A DNA stretch of 64,000 nt. Origin: Flavobacterium resistens (GTDB lineage: Bacteria; Bacteroidota; Bacteroidia; Flavobacteriales; Flavobacteriaceae). The stretch is from NCBI RefSeq assembly GCF_900182645.1, contig NZ_FXTA01000002.1, positions 930,001 to 994,000 on the forward strand. The letters run 5' to 3'. This document shows, piece after piece, positions 49,862-58,889 of this stretch. The notes under the pieces were generated by a model that saw only the letters and a list, made by a program, of their open reading frames with translations, made no database searches and had not been told where the DNA came from. A program made the position numbers and the translations under genes. Numbering within the stretch: position 1 is the stretch's first letter; each line of letters starts with the position of its first letter.

Positions 49862-50209
49862 ATGAAAAGTGGAGTATTTGGCATATTAAAAGCAAGATTT
49901 CTAATCAATGATGACGCAATTAAAAACTGGCGTTTCATTGTTTTTATCATTTTGCTTGCCATTTTGATGATTGCAAATACACAGCGATACGAACAAAAGG
50001 TTTTTGAAATTGCAAAACTGAACAATGAAGTAAAAGAATTGCGATCAGAGTTTGTGGACCGACGTTCAGAATTAATGAAATTAAAAATGGAATCAACGAT
50101 TTCGGATAAAATGCTTGAAAAACAGATTTTTCCATCAACGGTTCCTCCAATAAAAATAGAAGTTAAAAAAGAAGAAGAAAAAAGTTTCTTTAAAAGAATA
50201 TGGCAGTAG
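49862..50209 (+). CDS. ftsL: FtsL-like cell division protein
   Basis: A 115-residue bitopic protein: cytoplasmic N-terminus, one transmembrane helix (about 24-42, WRFIVFIILLAILMIAN), then a periplasmic coiled coil (45-85, AKLNNEVKELRSEFVDRR). This is the layout of FtsL, the septal protein that works with FtsQ to activate FtsWI. Sequence similarity to E. coli FtsL is weak, as usual, so the call leans on position between rsmH and ftsI. It overlaps ftsI by 10 nt. Confidence 0.85.
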   Translation: MKSGVFGILKARFLINDDAIKNWRFIVFIILLAILMIANTQRYEQKVFEIAKLNNEVKELRSEFVDRRSELMKLKMESTISDKMLEKQIFPSTVPPIKIEVKKEEEKSFFKRIWQ

Positions 50210-52209
50210 ACGATAAACATATATCCTACAGAATTTACCTCGTAGCAGTTTTCATCTTTTTGATGGCAATTGCTATTGTCGTTAAATTAACCAATATTCA
50301 ATGGGTTGACGGAGATCATTACAGACAATTAGCAAAACAGCGTACGGTTAGAAATTTTATCATTCCGGCTAACAAAGGAAATATTTATTCTGCTGATGGA
50401 AGTTTATTGGCGACTTCAATCCCGAATTATGAAATTCGATTTGATGCAAAAGCACCAAAAACTGAAACTTTTGAAAAGCATGTAAAAGCTTTATCAGATT
50501 CGTTAGCTACAGTTTTGGATAGGCCAGCAGGTTACTATGAACAGGAATTAAGAAGAGCGAGAGCAAATAAAAATCGCTATTATTTAATTGCCAGAAAATT
50601 GAGTTATACTGAATATGTAAAAATAAAAGGTTTTCCATTATTCAATTTAGGCGCTTTCAAAGGCGGAATTATAGTGGAACAAGAAACAGTTAGAAAGCAT
50701 CCAATAGGGCAAATTGCTGAAAGAACAATTGGTTACGACCGAATTGATCCTGCTACCGGAATCGAAGTTGGAAAAGGAATCGAATGGGCTTTTAAAAGTT
50801 ATTTGAACGGAAAAGATGGAAAAATCTTAAAGCAAAAAATTGCAAAAGGTCAATGGAAACCAATTCGTGATGTAAATGAAGTAGATCCGATTGATGGTTA
50901 TGATGTGATTTCAACAATAGATGTATTTATTCAGGATATTGCACATCACGCTTTATTGAAACAACTTCAGGATTACGAAGCGGATCACGGTTGTGTTGTT
51001 GTTATGGAAACAGAAACAGGACATGTAAAAGCAATTTCGAATCTAGGAAGAGGTGAAGACGGATCGTATACCGAAACTACAAATTATGCTGTAGCAGAGT
51101 CTCACGAACCAGGATCGACTTTTAAATTGGTTGATTTAATGGCAATTTTAGAAGATAAAGTAGCTGATACAAGTACGGTTTTTGACAGTCACGGAGGTCA
51201 AGTTAGATATTACGGACGTCCGGTTAATGATTCGCATCATGGTGGTTACGGAAAAGTTTCATTAGCGCGCGGATTTGAACTTTCTTCCAATACGGTAATG
51301 GTTCAGGCGGTTTATGACAATTATAAAAGCAATCCGTCAAAATTTGTAGATCATATCAGAAATTTTGGTTTGGATAAACCTTTAGGATTGCATTTTAAAG
51401 GAGAAGGAAGACCATATATTCCAAAACCTGGAGACAAACATTGGTCAGGAACTACGCTTCCGTGGATGGCTTTTGGGTATAATGTTTCAGTTACACCAAT
51501 GCAAACATTGGCATTTTATAATTCGGTTGCAAATAATGGTGTAATGGTAAGACCGCAATTTGTATCTGAAATTAAAGAATGGAACAAAACGATTAAGAAA
51601 TTCGATGTAGAAGTAATTAATCCAAAGGTTTGTTCACAGGAAACAATTAAAAAATTAAAAGCTGTTTTGCAGAACGTGGTTAAAAAAGGAACAGGTTCTA
51701 AATTGTATTCGAAAGATTTTTCGATGGCAGGAAAGACAGGAACGGCTCAAATGAATTATGGAGGAAAAGAAGGGAAATCGGCATTGTATTATGCGTCTTC
51801 TTTTGTTGGGTATTTTCCTGCTGATCATCCGAAATATTCTTGTATTGTAGTGGTTCATAAACCAAATACAGCAAAAAATAATTATTACGGTGCAGATGTG
51901 GCGGGACCGGTTTTTAAAAGAATCGCTCAAAAAATATTTACAGATGCGCCTTCAACAAATAAAATAAAGCAGCTGGATTCTAAAATTCCAAAACAAGAAA
52001 TCAGTTACGCAAAATTTGAGAAGGAATCAAATACAAAAACAAATGTAATTCCGAATTTAAAAGGAATGCCAGGAATGGATGCAATTGCTTTACTTGAAAA
52101 TTTAGGTTTGAAAGTTAAAGTAAATGGAGTTGGAAAAGTGAAGAATCAATCGATTCAGGCTGGTCAAAATATTAGTAAAAACGCAATTATAGTATTAGAA
52201 TTATCGTGA
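50200..52209 (+). CDS. ftsI: Septal transpeptidase FtsI (PBP3-like) with C-terminal PASTA domain
   Basis: A 669-residue class B penicillin-binding protein. A short cytoplasmic start and one transmembrane helix (about 12-32) precede the dimerisation domain and the transpeptidase domain with SxxK Ser306 (PGSTFKLVD), SSN at 362-364 and KTG at 512-514 (MAGKTGTAQM). Residues about 612-669 form a PASTA domain (VIPNLKGMPGMDAIALLENL), absent from E. coli FtsI. It forms septal 4-3 cross-links together with FtsW. The stop overlaps the murE GTG start by 4 nt. Confidence 0.95.
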   Translation: MAVDDKHISYRIYLVAVFIFLMAIAIVVKLTNIQWVDGDHYRQLAKQRTVRNFIIPANKGNIYSADGSLLATSIPNYEIRFDAKAPKTETFEKHVKALSDSLATVLDRPAGYYEQELRRARANKNRYYLIARKLSYTEYVKIKGFPLFNLGAFKGGIIVEQETVRKHPIGQIAERTIGYDRIDPATGIEVGKGIEWAFKSYLNGKDGKILKQKIAKGQWKPIRDVNEVDPIDGYDVISTIDVFIQDIAHHALLKQLQDYEADHGCVVVMETETGHVKAISNLGRGEDGSYTETTNYAVAESHEPGSTFKLVDLMAILEDKVADTSTVFDSHGGQVRYYGRPVNDSHHGGYGKVSLARGFELSSNTVMVQAVYDNYKSNPSKFVDHIRNFGLDKPLGLHFKGEGRPYIPKPGDKHWSGTTLPWMAFGYNVSVTPMQTLAFYNSVANNGVMVRPQFVSEIKEWNKTIKKFDVEVINPKVCSQETIKKLKAVLQNVVKKGTGSKLYSKDFSMAGKTGTAQMNYGGKEGKSALYYASSFVGYFPADHPKYSCIVVVHKPNTAKNNYYGADVAGPVFKRIAQKIFTDAPSTNKIKQLDSKIPKQEISYAKFEKESNTKTNVIPNLKGMPGMDAIALLENLGLKVKVNGVGKVKNQSIQAGQNISKNAIIVLELS

Positions 52210-53669
52210 AAATACTTAAAGACATATTATACAAAGTGGCTATCGAATCAGTAACAGGTTCGACAGAAATTGGTATTCAAAAAATTGAATTTGATTCACG
52301 TAAAGTTGAGGCAGATGATATTTTTGTGGCCATTCGCGGCTCTCTTTCTGATGGACATGATTATATTGAGAAAGCAATTCAGTTAGGAGCAACAGCTATT
52401 ATTTGCGATACGCTTCCTCAAAATATTGAAAAAGGAATTTCATATATACAGGTAAAAGATACCAATACGGCTTTGGCTTTTATGGCTGCTAATTATTTTG
52501 GAGATCCATCTGCAAAACTAAAATTAGTTGGTGTAACCGGAACAAACGGAAAAACAACGATTGCATCATTGCTGTTTCAGTTGTTTAAAAAAGCAGGTTT
52601 TAAAGTTGGGTTGTTGTCAACTGTGAAAATAATGGTTGATGAAACTGAATATCCTGCAACGCACACAACACCAGATTCTATTACGATTAATCATTTTTTA
52701 AATGAAATGATTGAAGAAGGTGTGACGCATTGTTTTATGGAAGTAAGTTCACACGGAATTCATCAAAAAAGAACAGAAGCGTTGCATTTTGTGGGCGGAA
52801 TTTTTACGAACCTTTCTCATGATCATTTGGATTATCATCCAACTTTTGCCGAATACAGAGATGTAAAAAAATCATTTTTTGATTCATTACCAAAAACGGC
52901 TTTCGCTTTATCGAATATTGATGATAAAAACGGAACTGTAATGTTGCAAAATACAGTGGCTAGAAAGTTTACATATGCATTAAAATCATATGCGGATTTT
53001 AAAGCAACAATTTTAGAGAGTCAATTATCTGGTTTACTGTTAAAAGTAAATGATAATGAAGTTTGGGTAAAGCTAATCGGAACTTTTAATGCATATAATG
53101 TATTAGCGATTTACGGAACAGCAATCGAACTAGGAATGGATAGTCTTGAGGCGTTGCGCTTACTGTCTGATTTAGAAAGTGTTTCGGGACGTTTTCAATA
53201 TATTGTTTCGGCAGGAAACATAACAGCAGTTGTTGATTATGCTCATACGCCGGATGCATTAGATAATGTATTAAAAACGATTAATGACATTCGTACCAAA
53301 AATGAACAATTGATTACAGTTGTTGGTTGTGGCGGAAACAGAGATAAAACAAAAAGACCAATTATGGCAAAAATTGCTTCGGATTTAAGCGATAAAGCAA
53401 TTTTAACTTCTGACAATCCAAGAAACGAAGATCCTGAAGTGATTTTAGATGAAATGGAAAAAGGAGTTGAACCTCATAATTACAAAAGAATATTAAGAAT
53501 TACGGATCGAAAACAGGCTATAAAAACAGCTTGTCAATTGGCTCAGCCAAATGATATTATTCTTATTGCAGGGAAGGGACACGAGACATATCAAGAAATA
53601 AATGGTGTTCGCCATCATTTTGATGATATGGAAACTGTAAAAGAAATCTTGGAGCAACTAAACAAATAA
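52206..53669 (+). CDS. murE: UDP-MurNAc-tripeptide synthetase MurE (meso-DAP type)
   Basis: A 487-residue Mur ligase that adds the third amino acid of the peptidoglycan stem. ATP loop: GVTGTNGKTT (K116). The motif DNPRNEDPE (403-411) marks meso-diaminopimelate specificity, whereas lysine-adding MurE enzymes carry a different residue pattern there. GTG start at 52206 overlaps the ftsI stop by 4 nt, as in coupled operons. Other marks: EVSSHGIHQKRTEAL and YAHTPDALDNVL. Confidence 0.96.
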   Translation: MKILKDILYKVAIESVTGSTEIGIQKIEFDSRKVEADDIFVAIRGSLSDGHDYIEKAIQLGATAIICDTLPQNIEKGISYIQVKDTNTALAFMAANYFGDPSAKLKLVGVTGTNGKTTIASLLFQLFKKAGFKVGLLSTVKIMVDETEYPATHTTPDSITINHFLNEMIEEGVTHCFMEVSSHGIHQKRTEALHFVGGIFTNLSHDHLDYHPTFAEYRDVKKSFFDSLPKTAFALSNIDDKNGTVMLQNTVARKFTYALKSYADFKATILESQLSGLLLKVNDNEVWVKLIGTFNAYNVLAIYGTAIELGMDSLEALRLLSDLESVSGRFQYIVSAGNITAVVDYAHTPDALDNVLKTINDIRTKNEQLITVVGCGGNRDKTKRPIMAKIASDLSDKAILTSDNPRNEDPEVILDEMEKGVEPHNYKRILRITDRKQAIKTACQLAQPNDIILIAGKGHETYQEINGVRHHFDDMETVKEILEQLNK

Positions 53670-53703
53670 TAATAAATTTTTAAGTTCAAATACCACTAGA
53701 CAA

Positions 53704-53731
53704 TTGGAATTTGGAGTTTCAAAATTAGAAT
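53704..53731 (+). repeat. Seven-base-period repeat in the murE-mraY gap
   Basis: TTGGAAT, TTGGAGT, TTCAAAA, TTAGAAT follow one another with a period of seven bases. The 79-nt gap is one of three dcw gaps filled with such repeats. Confidence 0.6.
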
Positions 53732-53748
53732 TTAAAAAATAGAAAAAT

Positions 53749-54981
53749 ATGTTATACTATTTATTTGAATATTTTGACAAAACATTAGATATACCTGGAA
53801 CAGGAGTTTTTCAGTATATCACTTTTAGATCGGCTTTGGCTTTAATGCTTTCGTTGCTTTTATCTACGATTTACGGAAAACGTATTATCAACTTTTTGCG
53901 TAATCAGCAAGTTGGTGAAACAGTTCGTGAGCTAGGTCTTCAAGGGCAAAATGAAAAAGCGGGAACACCTACAATGGGAGGCCTGATTATCATTTTTGCA
54001 ACTCTTGTGCCTGTTTTGTTGTTTGCTCGTTTGCATAATATTTATATTGTATTGCTTATTGTGACTACACTTTGGATGGGAACAATTGGTTTTATTGATG
54101 ATTATATTAAAATATTCAAAAAAGATAAAGAAGGTCTTAAAGGAATTTTCAAAGTAATTGGTCAAGTTGGTTTGGGAATAATCGTAGGAGCTGTTCTTTA
54201 TTTTAATCCAGCAGTAACTGTTCGTACTGATACAGGAAAAACGGATGTTTTTAAAGCATCGCAAAATACAACCATTGTTTTGCCGGCTCCTGTTGAAGAA
54301 AAATCAACTGCGACTACAATTCCTTTTGTAAAAAACAACGAATTTGATTATGCCGAATTATTAGCTTGGACGGGCGATGGATATGAAAAATGGGCTTGGT
54401 TGATTTTTATTCCAGTTGTTATTTTTATTATTACTGCAGTTTCTAACGGAGCAAACTTAACTGACGGAATCGATGGTCTCGCCGCCGGAACCTCCGCAGT
54501 TTCAGTACTCGCGCTCGGGATATTTACATTCGTTTCGGGAAATATTATTTTCTCTAATTATCTGAATATAATGTACATTCCTAATTCGGGGGAAATGACA
54601 GTTTTTATATCTGCATTTGTTGGTGCTTTGATTGGATTTCTTTGGTACAATTCTTACCCGGCATCTGTTTTTATGGGAGATACAGGAAGTTTGACTATTG
54701 GAGGAATTATTGCTGTTTTGGCAATTGCCGTTCGTAAAGAATTATTGATTCCGTTATTATGTGGAATCTTTTTAGTAGAAAATTTTTCAGTGGTTTTACA
54801 GGTGAGTTATTTCAAATTCACTAAAAAACGCTACGGCGAAGGACGAAGAATTTTCCTGATGTCGCCACTGCATCATCATTATCAGAAAAAAGGATATCAC
54901 GAAAGTAAAATTGTGACTCGTTTCTGGATTGTTGCAATTATGTTAGCCATTTTATCAATCGTTACTTTAAAGTTAAGATAG
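53749..54981 (+). CDS. mraY: Phospho-N-acetylmuramoyl-pentapeptide transferase MraY
   Basis: A 410-residue polytopic enzyme that transfers phospho-MurNAc-pentapeptide to undecaprenyl phosphate, forming lipid I. Marks: [57 protein letters not shown] and the histidine loop [11 protein letters not shown]. It is longer than E. coli MraY (360) because of an insertion at about 160-210 ([15 protein letters not shown] onward, then [16 protein letters not shown]), a feature of Bacteroidota MraY. The stop is immediately followed by the murD ATG. Confidence 0.96.
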   Translation: MLYYLFEYFDKTLDIPGTGVFQYITFRSALALMLSLLLSTIYGKRIINFLRNQQVGETVRELGLQGQNEKAGTPTMGGLIIIFATLVPVLLFARLHNIYIVLLIVTTLWMGTIGFIDDYIKIFKKDKEGLKGIFKVIGQVGLGIIVGAVLYFNPAVTVRTDTGKTDVFKASQNTTIVLPAPVEEKSTATTIPFVKNNEFDYAELLAWTGDGYEKWAWLIFIPVVIFIITAVSNGANLTDGIDGLAAGTSAVSVLALGIFTFVSGNIIFSNYLNIMYIPNSGEMTVFISAFVGALIGFLWYNSYPASVFMGDTGSLTIGGIIAVLAIAVRKELLIPLLCGIFLVENFSVVLQVSYFKFTKKRYGEGRRIFLMSPLHHHYQKKGYHESKIVTRFWIVAIMLAILSIVTLKLR

Positions 54982-56313
54982 ATGAGGCTGGTAGTTTTAG
55001 GAGGAGGAGAGAGCGGTGTAGGTACTGCTATCCTCGGGAAGAAAAAAGGATACGATGTTTTTGTGTCTGATTTCGGAAAGATAAAAGAAAGCTATAAAGA
55101 AGTTCTTATAATTAATAAAATCGCCTGGGAAGAAGAACAGCACACAGAAGATTTAATTCTGAATGCCGATGTGGTAATGAAAAGCCCGGGTATTCCTGAG
55201 AAATCACCAATCGTGAAAAAACTAATTGGGGCTGGAGTAAAAGTGATTTCGGAGATTGAATTTGCAAAGCCTTTTACAGAAGCTCTTACAATTGGAATCA
55301 CAGGAAGTAATGGTAAGACAACCACAACAATGTTGACTTATCATTTGTTAAAATCAGCTGGATTGAATGTTGGTTTAGGAGGTAATATAGGAAAGAGTTT
55401 TGCCTGGCAGGTAGCCGAAAATAAATTTGATGCATACGTTCTAGAATTAAGTAGTTTTCAGTTAGACGGAATAATAGATTACCGACCGGATATCGCGATA
55501 ATAACGAATATCAGTCCGGATCATTTAGATCGATATGAATATAAATATGAAAATTATATCAATTCGAAATTTCGAATAACGATGAACCAAACCGAAAGTG
55601 ATTATCTTATTTATGATGCAGACGATGAGGCAAGCGCAGAATGGTTAAAAAATAACAAAACAAAAGCAAAATTAATTCCTTTTTCATTGACTAAATCATT
55701 TGACGAAGGGGCTTCTATAAATAACAACAAAATGGAAATAAAGATCAACCAAGAAGAGTTTACAATGGACACGGAACACATTGCGTTAGAAGGAAAACAT
55801 AATATGAAAAATGCAATGGCAGCAAGCTCTGTAGCAAAATTGATGCAAATTAGAAATGCAACAATTCGCGAAAGTTTATCTAATTTTCAAGGTGTTGAAC
55901 ATCGTTTAGAAAAAGTACTAAAAATTCAGAATGTACAGTATATTAACGATTCAAAAGCAACAAATGTGAACGCAACTTTCTTTGCTTTAGACAGCATGAA
56001 TGTTCCAACGGTTTGGATTGTAGGAGGTGTTGATAAAGGAAATGATTACAACGAATTAATGTCATTAGTTCGTGAAAAAGTAAAAGCAATTATCTGCCTA
56101 GGAATCGATAATCGTAAAATTATTGATGCTTTTGGAAATGTTGTTGACATTATGGTTGAAGTGAACGATATGAATGATGCAGTTAAAACTGCTCAAAGAT
56201 TAACAGAAAAAGGTGATGCCGTTTTATTGTCTCCGGCCTGTGCAAGTTTTGATTTATTCGAAAATTACGAAGACAGAGGAAAACAATTCAAACAAGCAGT
56301 ACATAATCTGTAA
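54982..56313 (+). CDS. murD: UDP-MurNAc-alanine-D-glutamate ligase MurD
   Basis: A 443-residue Mur ligase adding D-glutamate to UDP-MurNAc-L-Ala. N-terminal domain starts with LVVLGGGESGVGTAILGKKK; ATP loop IGITGSNGKTTTTMLTYHLL (about 105-124); LELSSFQLD and NISPDHLDRYEY; C-terminal VEHRLEKVLKIQNVQYINDS and LLSPACASFDLFENYEDRG. It starts directly after the mraY stop with no gap. A 77-nt spacer with a strong hairpin separates it from ftsW. Confidence 0.96.
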   Translation: MRLVVLGGGESGVGTAILGKKKGYDVFVSDFGKIKESYKEVLIINKIAWEEEQHTEDLILNADVVMKSPGIPEKSPIVKKLIGAGVKVISEIEFAKPFTEALTIGITGSNGKTTTTMLTYHLLKSAGLNVGLGGNIGKSFAWQVAENKFDAYVLELSSFQLDGIIDYRPDIAIITNISPDHLDRYEYKYENYINSKFRITMNQTESDYLIYDADDEASAEWLKNNKTKAKLIPFSLTKSFDEGASINNNKMEIKINQEEFTMDTEHIALEGKHNMKNAMAASSVAKLMQIRNATIRESLSNFQGVEHRLEKVLKIQNVQYINDSKATNVNATFFALDSMNVPTVWIVGGVDKGNDYNELMSLVREKVKAIICLGIDNRKIIDAFGNVVDIMVEVNDMNDAVKTAQRLTEKGDAVLLSPACASFDLFENYEDRGKQFKQAVHNL

Positions 56314-56318
56314 AAATG

Positions 56319-56365
56319 GTTTCAAGTTTCAAGTTTCACGTTAGGAGAAACTTGAAACTTGAAAC
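56319..56365. repeat. Perfect 19-bp inverted repeat between murD and ftsW
   Basis: GTTTCAAGTTTCAAGTTTC (56319-56337) and GAAACTTGAAACTTGAAAC (56347-56365) are exact reverse complements around a 9-nt loop. Each arm is itself a 7-base tandem repeat (TTTCAAG). No T run follows, so it is not a standard terminator. Confidence 0.85.
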
Positions 56366-56390
56366 AAAGAAAACCTGAAATAAAATTAAA

Positions 56391-57701
56391 ATGAAAGAGC
56401 TAGTAAACAAATTAAAAGGAGATAGGGTAATATGGTCATTCGTGGCTTTATTGGCGCTGTTTTCGTTTATGCCTGTTTTTAGTGCGAGTAGTAATTTGGC
56501 ATACATAGGTCACGGAACCGGAAATACTTTGGGATATTTGGTAAAACATTTGGCTCACATTTGTATCGGATTCCTGATTATTTATTGGGTTCATAAAGTT
56601 CCATATCATTATTTCAGAGCGATTTCAAAAATTGCTTTGCCAATAGTTTGGTTCTTATTACTTTATACATTGCTTAAAGGAACTGTTATTGCAGGTGCAA
56701 ATGCGAGTCGTTGGATTCAGGTGCCGTTTATCGGAATTACATTCCAGACTTCAACATTGGCTTCTATCGTTCTATTTATTTTTGTAGCACGATATTTGTC
56801 AAAAAAGAAAGAAGAAAATGAGCCTTTCCAAGTATCGTTTATACAGCTTTGGATTCCAGTGTTTATTACGTTGGCATTGATTTTGCCTGCGAATTTCTCG
56901 ACCACAGCATTGATTTTTGCAATGGTTTTGATGTTAACGTTCATTGGAAAATATCCATTAAAACATATTGGAATTATTATCGGTTCTGGAATTGCCATGT
57001 TGGCATTTTTCCTTTTGGTTGCAAAAGCTTTTCCGGATTCAAGATTTTTCAGCAGGGTTTCAACTTGGGAAAGTCGTATTATGAACTTTACAACAGATAA
57101 ACCTGATGAAGATGATTATCAGATTGAAAAAGCTAAAATAGCAATTGCATCTGGGAAATTAGGCGGTTTAGGTCCAGGGAAAAGTGTTCAGAAAAACTTT
57201 TTGCCACAATCATCTTCCGATTTTATTTACGCCATTATTGTTGAAGAATACGGATTAGTGGGCGGAGTTGCAATATTGATTTTGTATTTATTGCTTTTGT
57301 TCCGATTTGTTATAGCATCGCACAAAGCAAATACATTATTCGGGAAATTAGTCGTCGTCGGACTTGGGTTTCCAATGATATTTCAGGCGATGATCAATAT
57401 GGCGGTTGCGGTTGAATTGTTGCCGGTTACAGGACAAACTTTACCGCTGATAAGTTCAGGAGGAAGTTCGATCTGGATGACCTGTTTAGGCCTCGGAATT
57501 ATCATCAGCGTTACAAAAAAAGAGGAAGAAATTGCTGAAGAAAAAATAGAGAAAGAACGAAGAAAAGAAGCGCTTCAAAGATTAATTGACAAAGAATTAG
57601 CAGAAGAGGATTTGCCAGCTGATGAAGTATATGAAGAAGAAGCGATGTATTCAATCGAAGACAATTCAAGAAATCCGATGAATGCAGTTTTAAATAGATA
57701 A
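56391..57701 (+). CDS. ftsW: Septal peptidoglycan polymerase FtsW (SEDS family)
   Basis: A 436-residue membrane protein with about ten transmembrane helices. SEDS marks: SRWIQVPFIGITFQTST, FSRVSTWESRIM, GPGKSVQKNFLPQSSSDFIYAIIVEEYGL and ELLPVTGQTLPLISSGGSS. It polymerises lipid II at the septum with FtsI. The C-terminal cytoplasmic tail (about 380-436) is highly charged (EKIEKERRKEALQRL) and Glu-rich. Confidence 0.95.
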   Translation: MKELVNKLKGDRVIWSFVALLALFSFMPVFSASSNLAYIGHGTGNTLGYLVKHLAHICIGFLIIYWVHKVPYHYFRAISKIALPIVWFLLLYTLLKGTVIAGANASRWIQVPFIGITFQTSTLASIVLFIFVARYLSKKKEENEPFQVSFIQLWIPVFITLALILPANFSTTALIFAMVLMLTFIGKYPLKHIGIIIGSGIAMLAFFLLVAKAFPDSRFFSRVSTWESRIMNFTTDKPDEDDYQIEKAKIAIASGKLGGLGPGKSVQKNFLPQSSSDFIYAIIVEEYGLVGGVAILILYLLLLFRFVIASHKANTLFGKLVVVGLGFPMIFQAMINMAVAVELLPVTGQTLPLISSGGSSIWMTCLGLGIIISVTKKEEEIAEEKIEKERRKEALQRLIDKELAEEDLPADEVYEEEAMYSIEDNSRNPMNAVLNR

Positions 57702-57746
57702 GATTAAAATATAAAGATTTTTTAAAAAGTTGTAATTTTTAGAAAG

Positions 57747-58835
57747 ATGACAAAGTATAAATTCATACTTAGCGGAGGAGGAACAGGAGGACACATTTAT
57801 CCTGCAATTGCGATTGCAAATGAATTAAAATTACAATTTCCTGATGCAGAATTTCTTTTTGTAGGAGCCAAAGATAAAATGGAAATGCAAAAAGTGCCTC
57901 AGGCTGGTTACGAAATAAAAGGTCTTTGGATTGCAGGTTTGCAACGAAAACTGACTTTGCAGAATATGATGTTTCCATTGAAACTGGCATCAAGTTTATT
58001 AGAGTCAAGAAGAATTATTAAAAAGTTTAAACCAAACGTAGTAATTGGAACTGGAGGTTTTGCCAGCGGACCTTTATTGCAAGCAGCAGGCGGAGCGGGA
58101 ATTCCAACTGTTATTCAGGAACAGAATTCTTTTCCAGGAATTACAAATAAATTATTGAGTAAAAAAGCAAATGCAATTTGTGTTGCTTATCAAAATTTAG
58201 AACGTTTTTTTCCAAAAGAAAAAATTGTGTTGACAGGAAATCCTGTACGTCAGGATTTAATTGATATTGAAAGTAAACGTGATGAAGCAATTGCGTTTTA
58301 TGGTTTAGATTCGAATAAAAAAACATTATTGGTTTTAGGCGGAAGTTTAGGCGCTAGAAGAATCAATCAGTTAATTGAAAAAGAATTGCAAAATTTTCTT
58401 TCGCAGGACGTTCAGGTAATCTGGCAATGCGGAAAATTATATTTTGAAGATTATAAAAAATACAATCAGCCAAATGTAAAAGTGGTTGATTTTATTGAAA
58501 GAATGGATTTTGTTTATGCAGCGGCCGATGTGATTATTTCGCGTGCTGGAGCATCATCGGTTTCGGAATTATGTATTGTTGGAAAACCAGTAATTTTTAT
58601 TCCGTCGCCAAATGTTGCTGAAGATCATCAAACTAAAAATGCGCAGGCAATTGTTGATGCTAAAGGCGCTATTTTATTGAAAGAATCAGAATTGGACAAT
58701 GAATTCAGTATTGTTTTTGAAGCGCTTCTGAAAGATGAAGGAAAACAAAAACAATTGAGTGCGAATATTAAAAAATTAGCAATGCCTAAAGCAACACAAG
58801 ATATCGTTGCACAGATTGTTAAGTTAATTAAATAA
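57747..58835 (+). CDS. murG: UDP-GlcNAc:lipid I GlcNAc transferase MurG
   Basis: A 362-residue GT-B glycosyltransferase that makes lipid II on the inner membrane face. N-terminal glycine loop [40 protein letters not shown]-GlcNAc pocket [15 protein letters not shown] and [19 protein letters not shown]. 45 nt after ftsW; length normal (about 355-365). Confidence 0.96.
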   Translation: MTKYKFILSGGGTGGHIYPAIAIANELKLQFPDAEFLFVGAKDKMEMQKVPQAGYEIKGLWIAGLQRKLTLQNMMFPLKLASSLLESRRIIKKFKPNVVIGTGGFASGPLLQAAGGAGIPTVIQEQNSFPGITNKLLSKKANAICVAYQNLERFFPKEKIVLTGNPVRQDLIDIESKRDEAIAFYGLDSNKKTLLVLGGSLGARRINQLIEKELQNFLSQDVQVIWQCGKLYFEDYKKYNQPNVKVVDFIERMDFVYAAADVIISRAGASSVSELCIVGKPVIFIPSPNVAEDHQTKNAQAIVDAKGAILLKESELDNEFSIVFEALLKDEGKQKQLSANIKKLAMPKATQDIVAQIVKLIK

Positions 58836-58850
58836 TAAAATAAGATGAAG

Positions 58851-58880
58851 GCCTAAAGCCTAAAGCTTACAGCTTAAAGC
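58851..58880 (+). repeat. Seven-base-period repeat in the murG-murC gap
   Basis: GCCTAAA, GCCTAAA, GCTTACA, GCTTAAA repeat with a period of seven bases just before the murC start at 58890, which is 9 nt further on. Confidence 0.65.
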
Positions 58881-58889
58881 AAAAAAGAA

